Assembly: GCF_009826895.1 (NCBI RefSeq)
Contig: NZ_WUMV01000006.1
Span: forward strand, 248,001-312,000
Source: Stappia sediminis
GTDB taxonomy: Bacteria; Pseudomonadota; Alphaproteobacteria; Rhizobiales; Stappiaceae
Direction of reading: 5' to 3'
DNA: 64,000 bases
This document shows positions 10,471 to 19,275 of the stretch, piece by piece. Both the position numbers and the translations under genes were made by a program. Below the pieces are notes generated by a model, which worked only from the letters and a program-made list of their open reading frames with translations, did not search any database and was not told the origin of the DNA. The first letter of the stretch is position 1, and each line of letters opens with the position of its first letter.

Positions 10471-10557
10471 CTTGGTATCCTCGCGGCAAGCCATTGAGAT
10501 ACAATCATAACGGCTTTGAAGCTCGAGGGCATCAAGCGAGCGGCGATTTGTCGCCGG

Positions 10558-11178
10558 TTATTCCGCGCTATAGGGCTCCCGGTCGCTTTTCAGCGCGTCT
10601 TCCAGAAGTTCAAGGCTGTCTTGTCCCCAGAACACTTCGCCCTTCCAGACGTAGCTTGGCGAGCCGAACACACCCGCCTCGACCGCCTCTTGCCGATGAG
10701 CTTCATATCGCTCGGCGATTTCGCTTCCGTCCGCTGCGGTCAGGATCTGCTCGCCATCGACGCCGAGATCGTCGAGAATCGCCTTCAGCACGTCACGCTC
10801 GGCGATATCGCGCTCCTCGGCCCAGCAAGCCCGGAAGACGCGATCGGAAAATGCGCTTATCGGCCCTCCTTCGCGTGCAAGCACGATCACGACGCGATCG
10901 GCCAGTCCTGCATTCGTCGGAAAATGTTTGGGGTGAAGGTTCAGCGGAAGGTCACGCTTTTCCCGCCAGCGCTGCAGATCGAGAAGTCGATAAGCCTGAC
11001 GTGCGGGGTGGCGCTTGCCAAGTGGCAGCCCACCCGTTTCTGCAAACACCTGGCCAAGGTTTACGGGCTTGAAACGCACGGCATAACCGTATTCGTCCGC
11101 AAGCTTCAAAAACGCCTGGTGGCCGATATAGGCCCACGGCGAAACCTGGGTGAAGTAATAATCGATAACGCGCTGCAT
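10558..11178 (-). CDS. 2-hydroxychromene-2-carboxylate isomerase family protein (DsbA fold)
   Basis: 206 aa. It has YYFTQVSPWAYIG at the N-terminus, the HCCA isomerase/GST-kappa start where Ser replaces the DsbA cysteine pair, and FGSPSYVWKGEVFWGQDSL near the C-terminus, typical of the family. Biochemically known members use glutathione in naphthalene breakdown, but no other aromatic pathway gene is nearby, so a general glutathione-linked role is as likely. The DNA ligase gene lies 57 bp upstream in the same direction. Confidence 0.88.
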   Translation of the reverse strand: MQRVIDYYFTQVSPWAYIGHQAFLKLADEYGYAVRFKPVNLGQVFAETGGLPLGKRHPARQAYRLLDLQRWREKRDLPLNLHPKHFPTNAGLADRVVIVLAREGGPISAFSDRVFRACWAEERDIAERDVLKAILDDLGVDGEQILTAADGSEIAERYEAHRQEAVEAGVFGSPSYVWKGEVFWGQDSLELLEDALKSDREPYSAE

Positions 11179-11235
11179 TGAGCGATCTCCGCTGAGAATT
11201 TTCGGCGGCTACCCTGCGCGCGCATGGCCCGTGTT

Positions 11236-12867
11236 TCAAGCCTTCTCGTCTTCGTTCACCAAAGCTTCAAGAAGATCGATGCGGTCGGCTTCCGCAGGCG
11301 GCTTGTCCCATCTAAGGCGCGCTACACGCGGAAAGCGCATGGCAAGGCCCGATTTATGCCGCTTCGAGCGCGCAATTCCTTCAAACGCGACCTCCAGTAC
11401 AAGTCCGTTTTCCTTCGTGTGGACAACCTCACGCACGGGGCCGAAGCGGTTCAGCGTATTGTTGCGCACGAAGCGATCTATCTCGAGCAGCTCCTCGTCG
11501 GTGAACCCGAAATAGGCCTTGCCGACCGGTACGAGTTCACCTTCACGCCAGACGCCGAACGTGTAATCGGAATAGTAGGACGAGCGTTTGCCGTGCCCGC
11601 GCTGCGCGTACATCAGCACCGCATCGACGAGGAACGGATCCCGCTTCCACTTGAACCAAAGTCCTTTCGGCCTGCCCGGAACGTAGGGCGCATCCCGGCG
11701 CTTGAGCATGACGCCCTCAATCGCCGCCGCGTCTTCACCAGCCTCGAATTGCGCCGGGTCTTCTCGCGCGTCTGCAAGCTCTTCCCAGCTTGAAAAGCCG
11801 ACCATGGGCGAAGCATGAAGCGCCGGATGAGCGAGGCGGTCGAGAAATCCCTCCAGCCTGTCGCGCCGCTCCTCGAACGGTCGTTCGCGCAGGTCTTCTC
11901 CGTCGAGCGAAAGGAGATCGTAGGCGCGGATGCCGACCGGAGCGGATTTCATCAGCGCCTTCGTCACGGTTTTTCGATTGAGGCGCTGTTGAAGCGCGTT
12001 GAAGGACTGAACGCGCCCGTCGACCATGACGAGAAGTTCGCCGTCGATCGCGGCATCGAAGTCGAGTTCGTCGACAAGATCGGGAAAGGCGGCGGAGATA
12101 TCGTCGCCGGAACGCGAAAAAAGCCTGCGTTTCAACGCGCCGTTCCGCTCCCGCCCGGCGGATGCCTGAACGCGGATGCCGTCCCATTTCCATTCGGCGG
12201 CGAAATGCGCAGGGTCGAGACGTTCGAAATCCGCCTCCTCTATCGGATGTGCCAGCATCGGCGGGCGAAAGGGTGCCGGATCATCTGTTTCCGGCTTCTG
12301 CGCACGGCCTTCCGCCCAGGCAAAAAGGCCTTCATAGGGTGGCTTGAGGCCATGCCAGACCTGCTCCACATCGTCGGGCGACAGTACCCCCAGGCCGGCC
12401 ACCGCCGTTTTCGCAAGCCTTGCCGACACGCCGATGCGCATGCCCCCGGTCACGAGCTTCAGGAGTGCCCAGCGCCCGGTCTCGTCCAGCGTGTCGAGCC
12501 AGCCGGATACAAACCCCGGCACTTCCGTCTTGCCGGCCTTCGCCAGTGTCTCGACCACTTCGGACAATCTTGGCGGGGCCGCGTTCACGCCTTCCCGCTT
12601 CGGCCACATGAGTGCGATGGTCTCGGAAAGGTCGCCCACGAAATCGTAGGAGAGCGCAAACAGCACCGGGTCGGCCCGCTTGCCGATCAGTGCGCGCAGC
12701 ATCGCGGGCTTGGCGTGCCGGAAGTCGAGTTCATTTGTAAGGGCCGCCAGCGCCAACCCGCGCTCCGGATCGGGCGTGGAGGCGAAATAATCGGTCAGAA
12801 GGGCAAGCTTCGCATTGCGCCTCGGCTCGAAGGATAGGCGGTCGAGCAGTCTTGCGAAGTCCCGCAT
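11236..12867 (-). CDS. ATP-dependent DNA ligase of the Lhr-Core/MPE/Exo repair set
   Basis: 543 aa. N-terminal DNA-binding domain (1-180), then the nucleotidyltransferase domain with the adenylation motif KWDG (Lys227), followed by FSRSGDD, DGELLV, IEGVMLKR and WFKWKRD, which match ligase motifs III, IIIa, IV and V, and an OB-fold C-terminus ending in MRFPRVARLRWDK. It seals nicks with ATP. Named in databases as the cisplatin damage response ligase, it usually clusters with a metallo-beta-lactamase exonuclease, an Lhr-type helicase and PdeM. The exonuclease is close (13485), but here the helicase pair sits 20 kb away. An NTF2-like gene ends 16 bp upstream, in operon with it. Confidence 0.93.
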   Translation of the reverse strand: MRDFARLLDRLSFEPRRNAKLALLTDYFASTPDPERGLALAALTNELDFRHAKPAMLRALIGKRADPVLFALSYDFVGDLSETIALMWPKREGVNAAPPRLSEVVETLAKAGKTEVPGFVSGWLDTLDETGRWALLKLVTGGMRIGVSARLAKTAVAGLGVLSPDDVEQVWHGLKPPYEGLFAWAEGRAQKPETDDPAPFRPPMLAHPIEEADFERLDPAHFAAEWKWDGIRVQASAGRERNGALKRRLFSRSGDDISAAFPDLVDELDFDAAIDGELLVMVDGRVQSFNALQQRLNRKTVTKALMKSAPVGIRAYDLLSLDGEDLRERPFEERRDRLEGFLDRLAHPALHASPMVGFSSWEELADAREDPAQFEAGEDAAAIEGVMLKRRDAPYVPGRPKGLWFKWKRDPFLVDAVLMYAQRGHGKRSSYYSDYTFGVWREGELVPVGKAYFGFTDEELLEIDRFVRNNTLNRFGPVREVVHTKENGLVLEVAFEGIARSKRHKSGLAMRFPRVARLRWDKPPAEADRIDLLEALVNEDEKA

Positions 12868-12883
12868 TGCCGCCCGTCCCCGT

Positions 12884-13303
12884 TTACGCCTCGTTGACGA
12901 TCATCGCGATGCGCCAGTCCTCGCCTTCCAGCATGAGGTGGTAATGGCAGGTGAACTCAAGGATCGGCTCGTCCTCGCGGTCATCCTGCGACCATGCAAG
13001 CGAAACGAGCGCCGTCGTTCCGCTGACATGTGCGGATATCACCTCGAAGTCGGAATGGACAACATCTTCCTTTTCAAGCGCTTCCAGGAGCTTCTCGATG
13101 TTTTCCAGAAGCTCTTCCTCATCGGCGAAATGCGTGCCCCGCCCGAATTGCCAGATGGTTACGGGAAAGGCGAAACAATCGGCGATTGCATGCGGATCGT
13201 AGTCGTCGAAACCCGCGCGATAGGCCTCGAAGAGTTCGGCGATCGCCGCCTGAGCCTCTTCTTCATACGCGTCTTCCGCGACCTGTATGTTTTCGTGTTC
13301 CAT
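12884..13303 (-). CDS. NTF2-like/SnoaL-type protein in the DNA ligase operon
   Basis: 139 aa, acidic. An NTF2-like cone fold is suggested by AAIAELFEAYRAGFDDYDPHAIADCFAFP, LVSLAWSQDD and FTCHYHLMLEGEDWRIAMI. No catalytic residue set can be assigned. The start has GGGAGG 8 bases upstream; an earlier in-frame ATG lies inside a palindromic repeat and is unlikely. The stop is 16 bp from the DNA ligase start on the same strand, so the two are probably co-transcribed. Whether it acts in repair is unknown. Confidence 0.8.
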   Translation of the reverse strand: MEHENIQVAEDAYEEEAQAAIAELFEAYRAGFDDYDPHAIADCFAFPVTIWQFGRGTHFADEEELLENIEKLLEALEKEDVVHSDFEVISAHVSGTTALVSLAWSQDDREDEPILEFTCHYHLMLEGEDWRIAMIVNEA

Positions 13304-13320
13304 CTCAAGCGCCTCCCGCC

Positions 13321-13434
13321 TAGAGCGCTTTCCACGAAAGCGAGATCGCTTTCGTGACAAGAATTCGCTCCAGGATCAATATCTTGAGCATATCCTTGTA
13401 GCCAAGTCCGATCCGGATTTGGCAGGATATGCTC
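13321..13434 (+). repeat. Intergenic palindromic repeat, family A, copy 2 (full)
   Basis: Two hairpins in tandem. The first, 13333-13356, has perfect 11-bp arms (CACGAAAGCGA / TCGCTTTCGTG, 2-base loop). The second, 13386-13434, has perfect 10-bp arms (GAGCATATCC / GGATATGCTC). A linker GAATTCGCTCCAGGATCAAT joins them. Copies are at 7169 and 7788. It fills the gap upstream of the NTF2-like gene. Such units are common between genes in Rhizobiales. Confidence 0.88.
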
Positions 13435-13484
13435 GAGTTTTCCGACAGGTATCGGAAATTGCGGCAATATCACGGTTTTCCTGC

Positions 13485-14531
13485 TTACGCTCCACTTGAT
13501 TCAGCTGTTTCGCCGCTGTCTTCATATCCGATCATGTTGAGGGGTCGCGCTTTCAGCCCCGCCGTCTTGCACCAGTGGACAAGCGCCTCTTCCGCCCCGT
13601 GCGTGACCCATATTTCCTCGGCCCCCGTTTCCAGGACGGTTGCGCACAGGTCGTCCCAGTCGGCGTGATCGGAGATGATCAGCGGCAGTTCGGCGCCACG
13701 CTGGCGCGCGCGTGCCCTCACCCGCATCCAGCCGCTGGCAAGGGCGGTCGCAGGATCGCCGAAGCGCCTTGCCCAGCGGTCGGCTAGCTGGCCGGGCGGC
13801 GCGATCACGATTTCGCCCGCCAGTTCCTTGCCGCGCTTGCCGACAGGCTCCAGCGGGCCAAGCTCCACCCCTTCTTCCTCATATAGCCGGCACAGCGTCT
13901 CAAGCGCGCCATGCAGGTAGATCGGCTTGTCGTATCCGGCTTGACGAAGCAGCGCGATCACCCGCTGCGCCTTGCCAAGTGCATAGGCCCCAACCAGATG
14001 CGTCTTGTCAGGAAAGAGCCGCAACGACTTCAAAAGCTTCGCAATCTCGTCCTCCGCTTTCGGATGGCGAAACACCGGCAGACCGAAAGTCGCTTCGGTG
14101 ATGAAGATATCGCACGGCAGAAGTTCGAAGGCCGCGCACGTCGGGTCGGCCTGTCGCTTGTAATCGCCCGAGACGACGATCCGGAAGCCTGAGAAATCGA
14201 GCCTGATCTGGCAGGAGCCGAGCACGTGGCCTGCCGGGTGGAAGGAAACTTCCACATCGCCCATGCGCAAGCTTTCGCCCATTGTCGCCTTCTCTGACGA
14301 TCCGGCGAAATCCTCGCCGTAGCGCGCCGCCATGATCTTCAGCGTTTCGCCACTTGCCATCACCGCGCCGTGGCCCGCACGGGCGTGGTCCGCATGGCCG
14401 TGCGTTATCAGCGCGCGTTCCACCGGTCGCACGGGGTCGATATGGAACCCGCCGGCGGGGCAGTACAGTCCAGCCTCGGTCAAGGTTAGCCGATCGGTAG
14501 GTATGGCTCTTCCCCTGTATGGACTCACCAA
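13485..14531 (-). CDS. Metallo-beta-lactamase DNA exonuclease of the ligase-associated repair set
   Basis: 348 aa. Metallo-beta-lactamase fold with THGHADHARAGH (HxHxDH), HPAGHVLGS, SGDYKRQ, a beta-CASP-like region, and the late His in IISDHADWD. The ligase-associated family acts as an exonuclease in DNA repair. The start is uncertain: TTG at 14531 and GTG at 14528 are the only in-frame options before the conserved GLYCPAGGFHIDP, and neither has a good ribosome site. It is upstream of the NTF2-like and ligase genes on the same strand, separated by 181 bp that carry a repeat. Confidence 0.9.
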   Translation of the reverse strand: MVSPYRGRAIPTDRLTLTEAGLYCPAGGFHIDPVRPVERALITHGHADHARAGHGAVMASGETLKIMAARYGEDFAGSSEKATMGESLRMGDVEVSFHPAGHVLGSCQIRLDFSGFRIVVSGDYKRQADPTCAAFELLPCDIFITEATFGLPVFRHPKAEDEIAKLLKSLRLFPDKTHLVGAYALGKAQRVIALLRQAGYDKPIYLHGALETLCRLYEEEGVELGPLEPVGKRGKELAGEIVIAPPGQLADRWARRFGDPATALASGWMRVRARARQRGAELPLIISDHADWDDLCATVLETGAEEIWVTHGAEEALVHWCKTAGLKARPLNMIGYEDSGETAESSGA

Positions 14532-14738
14532 GCGATTTCATGCGCTTGGCGACCAAGATAGGTCATCTTCGCCCGCTGTCACGAAAACCGTGAACCGGTT
14601 AGTTCCCCACAAGCCTCACCAAAGCAACGCGAGCCCTGCCAGAGACACGCGCGTCGTTCAGTCTCTGTTCAACTCCCTGTCGGAAAATCCCTGCAGCATC
14701 GGGCACGCCTTGCGGGTGCCTGAAGGGAGGTACGAATA

Positions 14739-15584
14739 ATGAAGTGGCTTGCCGCATTTCTAGGTGCGACGCTTTTCGCCGTTGTCTGCTTGCCCGTGCC
14801 GGCTTTCGCCGACATCGTTCATTTGAAGTCGCTGCGAAGCGGGCGCTATGTCACGCTCGATGTGGACCGCGCGGGCCTTCTTGCCGCCACCGCGCAGAAA
14901 AAGCGCAATGCCGCCAAGCTCGAACTTGTGCGCCTTTCCGGCAATCGCATCGCTTTTCGCGTGCCGACGAACAATACGTTCGTGCGTGCGGGCGTTGGCG
15001 ATCGTACGCTTCTGTCCGCCGGCAGCCCGCGCATCGAGGGCTGGGAAACCTTCGAGATGCATCCTCTCTCCCGCCACCGTTTCGCGCTTCGCTCGCTCCG
15101 GAACGGGCGTTATGTGCGGGCTGGCGTCGGCCGCGCTTCGCTGCTTGCCGCAGTCAGCAGGAACATCGGTGAATGGGAAACCTTCGAACTCGTCAAGGCG
15201 CAGAGCAGGCCCCATGCCAGAAAGCCTGCGATCCCTTCGCTCCACGGCAACTGGCAAATTCGCATGGTACGTGGAGAGGATGGGCGCCTTGCCCCCGTCG
15301 CCCCGGTCCTTGCCCAGGCCGCGAAGATCGAGGTCGGGCGAACGGGCCGCTTCACCGCCTTTACCGGCTGCAACGAGATTGCCGGCCGCCTCTCGCAGGA
15401 CCGTACCCGCATACGCGTTTCGCGCGTCGTCGCCACGAACAGGGGCTGCTCGGGCAAGCGCGGCGAACTGGAGCGCCGGTTCCTTGGTGCATTGCGCTCC
15501 GCCATTCGCGTGAACGGCAACCGCCAGCGGATGACGTTTTACGAACGCGGCGGCCGCCCCCTCATGGTGATCGCTCAAAACTAG
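14739..15584 (+). CDS. Secreted fascin-like/META domain protein
   Basis: 281 aa. Signal peptide to about residue 24 (VPAFA). Three related units follow (LKSLRSGRYVTLDVDRAGLL, NNTFVRAGVGDRTLL, NGRYVRAGVGRASLL, the latter two followed by WETFE), as in fascin-like beta-trefoil repeats. The C-terminal half (about 170-281) is a META/HslJ domain: GNWQI, FTGCNEIAGRL, and a second Cys in NRGCSGKRGELE that may bridge to the first. GGGAGG lies 8 bases upstream. It is probably periplasmic; META proteins are linked to stress and motility, but the role here is unknown. Confidence 0.8.
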   Translation: MKWLAAFLGATLFAVVCLPVPAFADIVHLKSLRSGRYVTLDVDRAGLLAATAQKKRNAAKLELVRLSGNRIAFRVPTNNTFVRAGVGDRTLLSAGSPRIEGWETFEMHPLSRHRFALRSLRNGRYVRAGVGRASLLAAVSRNIGEWETFELVKAQSRPHARKPAIPSLHGNWQIRMVRGEDGRLAPVAPVLAQAAKIEVGRTGRFTAFTGCNEIAGRLSQDRTRIRVSRVVATNRGCSGKRGELERRFLGALRSAIRVNGNRQRMTFYERGGRPLMVIAQN

Positions 15585-15683
15585 ACCCGATCTGCTTTCG
15601 GGCGGCATCTGCCTTGTTTTCATGTTGCAATCGGCTTTTCGACTTTGACCATGACGGGTCACTCGCGAAGGGACTGCCGAAAC

Positions 15684-16433
15684 ATGCCTCAAGCTTCTGC
15701 CGCCTCGAACCACGATTTCCTGCAAACCGATTGCAGCACTCGGGTAATGCGCCTCGACTGGCCGCGCATCCTTGCCGATCTCGACGCCTTCGGCTTTGCG
15801 ACGACGGGCCCGCTTTTGACCCGCGAAGAGTGCAAAGCGCTCGCGGCATCCTACGAAGACGACAGCCTGTTTCGCACGCGCATCGTCATGGCGCGCCACG
15901 GCTTCGGCAGCGGGGAATACAAATATCTCGCCTATCCCCTGCCGAACCTTGTCCAGTCCTTGCGCACAAGCCTCTACCCGCATCTGGCCCCGCTTGCGAA
16001 TTCGTGGTCGCAGATGACCGGGCGGGGAGTTTCCTTCCCCGACCACCATGCCGAATTCCTCAAGCGTTGCCACGACGCCGGCCAGACGCGGCCGACGCCA
16101 CTCCTGCTTCGCTACGGGCAAGACGATTTCAACTGCCTGCATCAGGATCTTTACGGCGACCACGTCTTCCCCCTGCAGGCAGCCTTTCTCCTGTCCGACC
16201 CCGGTTCTGATTTCTCGGGCGGCGAATTCGTTCTGACGGAACAGCGCCCGCGCCAGCAGTCGCGCGCATCCGTCGTGCCGCTAACGCAGGGCGAAGCGGT
16301 GATCTTCGCCGTCAACGAGCGTCCTGTGAAAGGAACGAAAGGCACGTACCGGGTCCGCATGCGCCACGGCGTCAGCCGCATCAGGCAAGGCAATCGCCAC
16401 ACGCTGGGCGTCATCTTCCACGACGGGGCCTGA
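15684..16433 (+). CDS. 2OG-Fe(II) oxygenase superfamily protein
   Basis: 249 aa. The double-stranded beta-helix shows an iron triad of His and Asp in NCLHQDLYGDHVFP and His in RVRMRHGVS. The nearby Arg (SRIRQGNRHTLG) would bind 2-oxoglutarate. The substrate is unknown. I chose the ATG at 15684 because GAAGGGA precedes it; in-frame ATG 15651 and TTG 15645 lack a ribosome site. It lies 99 bp after the META protein on the same strand. Confidence 0.85.
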   Translation: MPQASAASNHDFLQTDCSTRVMRLDWPRILADLDAFGFATTGPLLTREECKALAASYEDDSLFRTRIVMARHGFGSGEYKYLAYPLPNLVQSLRTSLYPHLAPLANSWSQMTGRGVSFPDHHAEFLKRCHDAGQTRPTPLLLRYGQDDFNCLHQDLYGDHVFPLQAAFLLSDPGSDFSGGEFVLTEQRPRQQSRASVVPLTQGEAVIFAVNERPVKGTKGTYRVRMRHGVSRIRQGNRHTLGVIFHDGA

Positions 16434-16437
16434 TCGA

Positions 16438-16992
16438 TCAGTTCGGCATGACCGAAAAATAGAAAACGTAAAACAGGCACCAGAAGCCGAGCCAAATCGC
16501 AGCGGCAAGACGTTCCTTCCTGGCCTTTCGCAATCCGGCAAAGGCGATACGCGCAAGCAGCACAGCCAAAGCGAAACGGGCAAATCGCGCCGCGAAACCG
16601 AGCCCCAAGAATGCCGCAGCCGGAATCTGCAGGATTGCCGACTGGACTGCGAATATCTTGAAGGGAACGCCCGTCACCGCACCAACGAAGACTGCGAGTG
16701 GCCAATTCTCCGTCATCGCCACACGCGTTTCGGCAATCATTCCTGCCGATATTGCCGGAATGGCATCCAGCAGCTCTGTAACCCCTGCCGCATCATGACC
16801 GGCGGCAACAATCATCACCGCCCCACCTGCCACCGCGCCAAGCGCCGCCGATACGCAAAGCGCGAACGCCCTCTTCATGCCGAAGCGGATTGCCGCGTAG
16901 GTCAGAAGAACATCGGGAACGATGAAGAAGACGGTCGCCTCGGCAAATCCCCACGCGAAAGCTGCCAAATGCCAGGGCACTGTCAGTCCCAC
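16438..16992 (-). CDS. Polytopic membrane protein at the end of the phospholipid operon
   Basis: 184 aa with about five hydrophobic segments, beginning WHLAAFAWGFAEATVFFIVPDVLLTYAAIRFG. Its GTG start at 16992 (or GTG 16980) overlaps the end of plsC, so translation is probably coupled. A weak likeness to DedA/VTT-type membrane proteins is possible (acidic and proline residues in the first re-entrant-like region), but I cannot confirm it. Position suggests a membrane-lipid role (inference). Confidence 0.7.
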   Translation of the reverse strand: MGLTVPWHLAAFAWGFAEATVFFIVPDVLLTYAAIRFGMKRAFALCVSAALGAVAGGAVMIVAAGHDAAGVTELLDAIPAISAGMIAETRVAMTENWPLAVFVGAVTGVPFKIFAVQSAILQIPAAAFLGLGFAARFARFALAVLLARIAFAGLRKARKERLAAAIWLGFWCLFYVFYFSVMPN

Positions 16993-17624
16993 ACCGGCAG
17001 GTGCAGCTCGCTCGCAAGGCGCTTCATCTTCGCCTCGTAGCGGGCCATGAACGCGGCAATGTCTTCCTCGCCGAAGAGCGCATCGCCCACCGCGATATCG
17101 CAGTTGAACGGCACCAGAATGAAGGAGCCTTTCGGCAGCGCCCTTCCCAACCCGTGCATGAAGATCGGGATAACGGGCACCTCGGGGCAACCGCGCGCAA
17201 GATGCGCGATCCCCTTCTTGAAGCCGGAAAGGTGCTCCGGTTCGCCGCGCGACCCTTCGGGAAAAAGGATCAGGATATCCCCGCGCGCAAGCGCATCTTC
17301 GCAAGCCTGTAGCGGATTTGCGCCTTCTTTCGCCCCGCCCTGCCGATCTATAGGCAGAATGCCGATGATGTTCGTCGCAAACCACGCGAGGAACCGGTTC
17401 TTCAGGAAATAGTCCATCGCCGCGACGGGGCGGATACGCGGCAGGTCGCGCAAGGGGAAAAGCGCGATCAGCGTCAGCGTGTCGAGGTGCGAATTGTGGT
17501 TGGCGGCAAGCACCGCCGGACCGTGATCGGGAAGCTTCTCCCGCCCGCGCAGGTTCACGCCAAGCAGGATCAGAAGCACGGGGCGGATGACCAGCGCGAA
17601 GAAGACGAGGCGAAGAAGCTTCAT
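16983..17624 (-). CDS. plsC: 1-acyl-sn-glycerol-3-phosphate acyltransferase family protein
   Basis: 213 aa. An N-terminal membrane helix, then the acyltransferase motifs NHNSHLD (HX4D catalytic pair), FPEGSRGEPE, and VPVIPIFMHG. PlsC makes phosphatidic acid from lysophosphatidic acid at the inner membrane. It sits third in an operon after a CDP-alcohol phosphatidyltransferase and a CdsA, with 7 bp between cdsA stop and this start. This could be a second, specialised copy rather than the housekeeping PlsC. Confidence 0.88.
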   Translation of the reverse strand: MKLLRLVFFALVIRPVLLILLGVNLRGREKLPDHGPAVLAANHNSHLDTLTLIALFPLRDLPRIRPVAAMDYFLKNRFLAWFATNIIGILPIDRQGGAKEGANPLQACEDALARGDILILFPEGSRGEPEHLSGFKKGIAHLARGCPEVPVIPIFMHGLGRALPKGSFILVPFNCDIAVGDALFGEEDIAAFMARYEAKMKRLASELHLPVWD

Positions 17625-17631
17625 CGCGCCC

Positions 17632-18570
17632 TCACGCGTAGAAATAGCGGATGATGTGGAAGAAGGCGGGTGCCGCGTAAGTCAGGCTGTCGACCCGGTC
17701 GAGGATACCCCCGTGTCCGGGGATCAGACCGCTAGAATCCTTCACCTTCAGGTCGCGCTTCAGCGCGGAGATCGTCACGTCGCCGATGAAGCCGGCAGCC
17801 GCGATCGCGGCACCCGCGAAGGCCGACCAAAGCGGATCCATCACCGTCAAAAACGGCCCGAGAAAGACGGCGAGAAGCGTCGTTGTCGCCAGCCCGCCGA
17901 GGAAACCCTCCCACGTCTTCTTCGGGCTCACCTTCGGCACGATCGCGTGCCGCCCGAACATTTTCCCCCAGGTGAACTGTGCGACATCGTTGAACTGCGT
18001 CAGGAATACGAGAAAGAGAAGCAGCCCCGCTCCGCCCGCCGGATTGCCGATCTCCCGCCCCAGGAACATCAGTCCCGCCAGATGGCTCAGCGCGAAGACG
18101 GTGATCATCAAACCCCATGTGTAGGTGCCGACAGCGCGCAGGAAGCCTTCCGTCTCGCCGCGCAGCGTGATCACCATCGAAAGGAGCAGGAACATCCACA
18201 CGGGAATGAAGACGATGAACATCCCGTACCAGTTGCTGTAGACCCAGTAGAACTGGATCGGCACGGCAAGATAGGCCCACAGCAGCACTTCCCGGTCGAT
18301 GCGGCGCGTCGGGATAAGCGAGAAATATTCCTTCAGCGCCAGGAACGACAGGAAACCGAGGAACACAACGGAAGCAGCAGGCCCGATCAGGATCGCGACG
18401 GTGAAGACGCCGATCATCCACCACCAGGATTTCACGCGCGCGACCAGTTCGTCCGCTCCGGAAACGCCCTTGCGCGAAAGAACGGCGACGATGCCGCTTG
18501 CGACGAGAAGCAACGCATAGATGCCGATCAGCACCTGATGGACGGTCGACAATTCCCCGAACATGCTCAT
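17632..18570 (-). CDS. cdsA: Phosphatidate cytidylyltransferase
   Basis: 312 aa with about eight membrane helices and the CdsA signature SALKRDLKVKDSSGLIPGHGG followed by ILDRVDSL, with its acidic metal-binding residues. It makes CDP-diacylglycerol from phosphatidate and CTP. Start ATG overlaps the stop of the upstream phosphatidyltransferase (18567-18570, ATGA). The arrangement resembles E. coli ynbA-ynbB, a set outside the main phospholipid pathway. Confidence 0.9.
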   Translation of the reverse strand: MSMFGELSTVHQVLIGIYALLLVASGIVAVLSRKGVSGADELVARVKSWWWMIGVFTVAILIGPAASVVFLGFLSFLALKEYFSLIPTRRIDREVLLWAYLAVPIQFYWVYSNWYGMFIVFIPVWMFLLLSMVITLRGETEGFLRAVGTYTWGLMITVFALSHLAGLMFLGREIGNPAGGAGLLLFLVFLTQFNDVAQFTWGKMFGRHAIVPKVSPKKTWEGFLGGLATTTLLAVFLGPFLTVMDPLWSAFAGAAIAAAGFIGDVTISALKRDLKVKDSSGLIPGHGGILDRVDSLTYAAPAFFHIIRYFYA

Positions 18571-19175
18571 GCGCTTTCCCCTTCGGCCAGGGCCGCCTTT
18601 GCCCGGCGGAATATCGTGACTATAGAAAGAACGACGGCGATCCAGCCCGCGAAATCCACGTAAGGGGCCGGATCGAGCCCTAGGCCGATGAAAAAGCCGA
18701 GCGCTCCGAAAAGCGCCGCCCGGTCGCTCTTGCCGAACGGCCCGTCATAGCGCCTGCTCGCGCCGATTGTCTGACCCAGCACACCGGTCAGTTCTGCGGC
18801 CCCCGCCAGGACGACGAAAAGGATGACGGGAACCGCAGCGCCGTCGGAAAGCAGGGCGAAGGGCAGGTAAAGCGCGGCATCCGCCATCACGTCCGTCAGT
18901 TCGTTCAGGATCGCGCCGAGCCAGCTTTTCTGCCCAAACTCGCGCGCCAGCATCCCGTCGATAGCGTTGAGCGCCATGCGCGAGAACAAAAGCACCGGCA
19001 GCAACAGGAAGGGCCATCGCGACGCAGGCTGAAGCGCCATCCAGAGGCCGAAGGCAAGGCTCGCGATAAAAGCTGCAAGCGTCACCTGATTTGCCGTCAC
19101 GCCTCGCCCCTCAAGCCAGCGGCAGAATGGGCGCAGCAGGTTCTGGAAGCGGGGTTTCAGATCGTAGATGGTCAT
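18567..19175 (-). CDS. CDP-alcohol phosphatidyltransferase family protein (YnbA-like)
   Basis: 202 aa, about six membrane helices. The CDP-alcohol motif is intact as DGMLAREFG...GAILNELTDVMAD (DGxxAR, then Gly and two Asp). The family joins an alcohol to CDP-diacylglycerol. It opens the operon with cdsA, plsC and a membrane protein, so one transcript could make phosphatidate, activate it and use it. The alcohol (glycerol phosphate, inositol phosphate or other) cannot be told from sequence. Confidence 0.85.
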   Translation of the reverse strand: MTIYDLKPRFQNLLRPFCRWLEGRGVTANQVTLAAFIASLAFGLWMALQPASRWPFLLLPVLLFSRMALNAIDGMLAREFGQKSWLGAILNELTDVMADAALYLPFALLSDGAAVPVILFVVLAGAAELTGVLGQTIGASRRYDGPFGKSDRAALFGALGFFIGLGLDPAPYVDFAGWIAVVLSIVTIFRRAKAALAEGESA

Positions 19176-19275
19176 CTGATCTTCAAATCCGATGGCTGCA
19201 ATCAGTCAAAAAACAAATCCCGAAATGAATAACTTCAGCTGATTAAAGAACCGTAAGACCCATCGCCTGCGGAAC

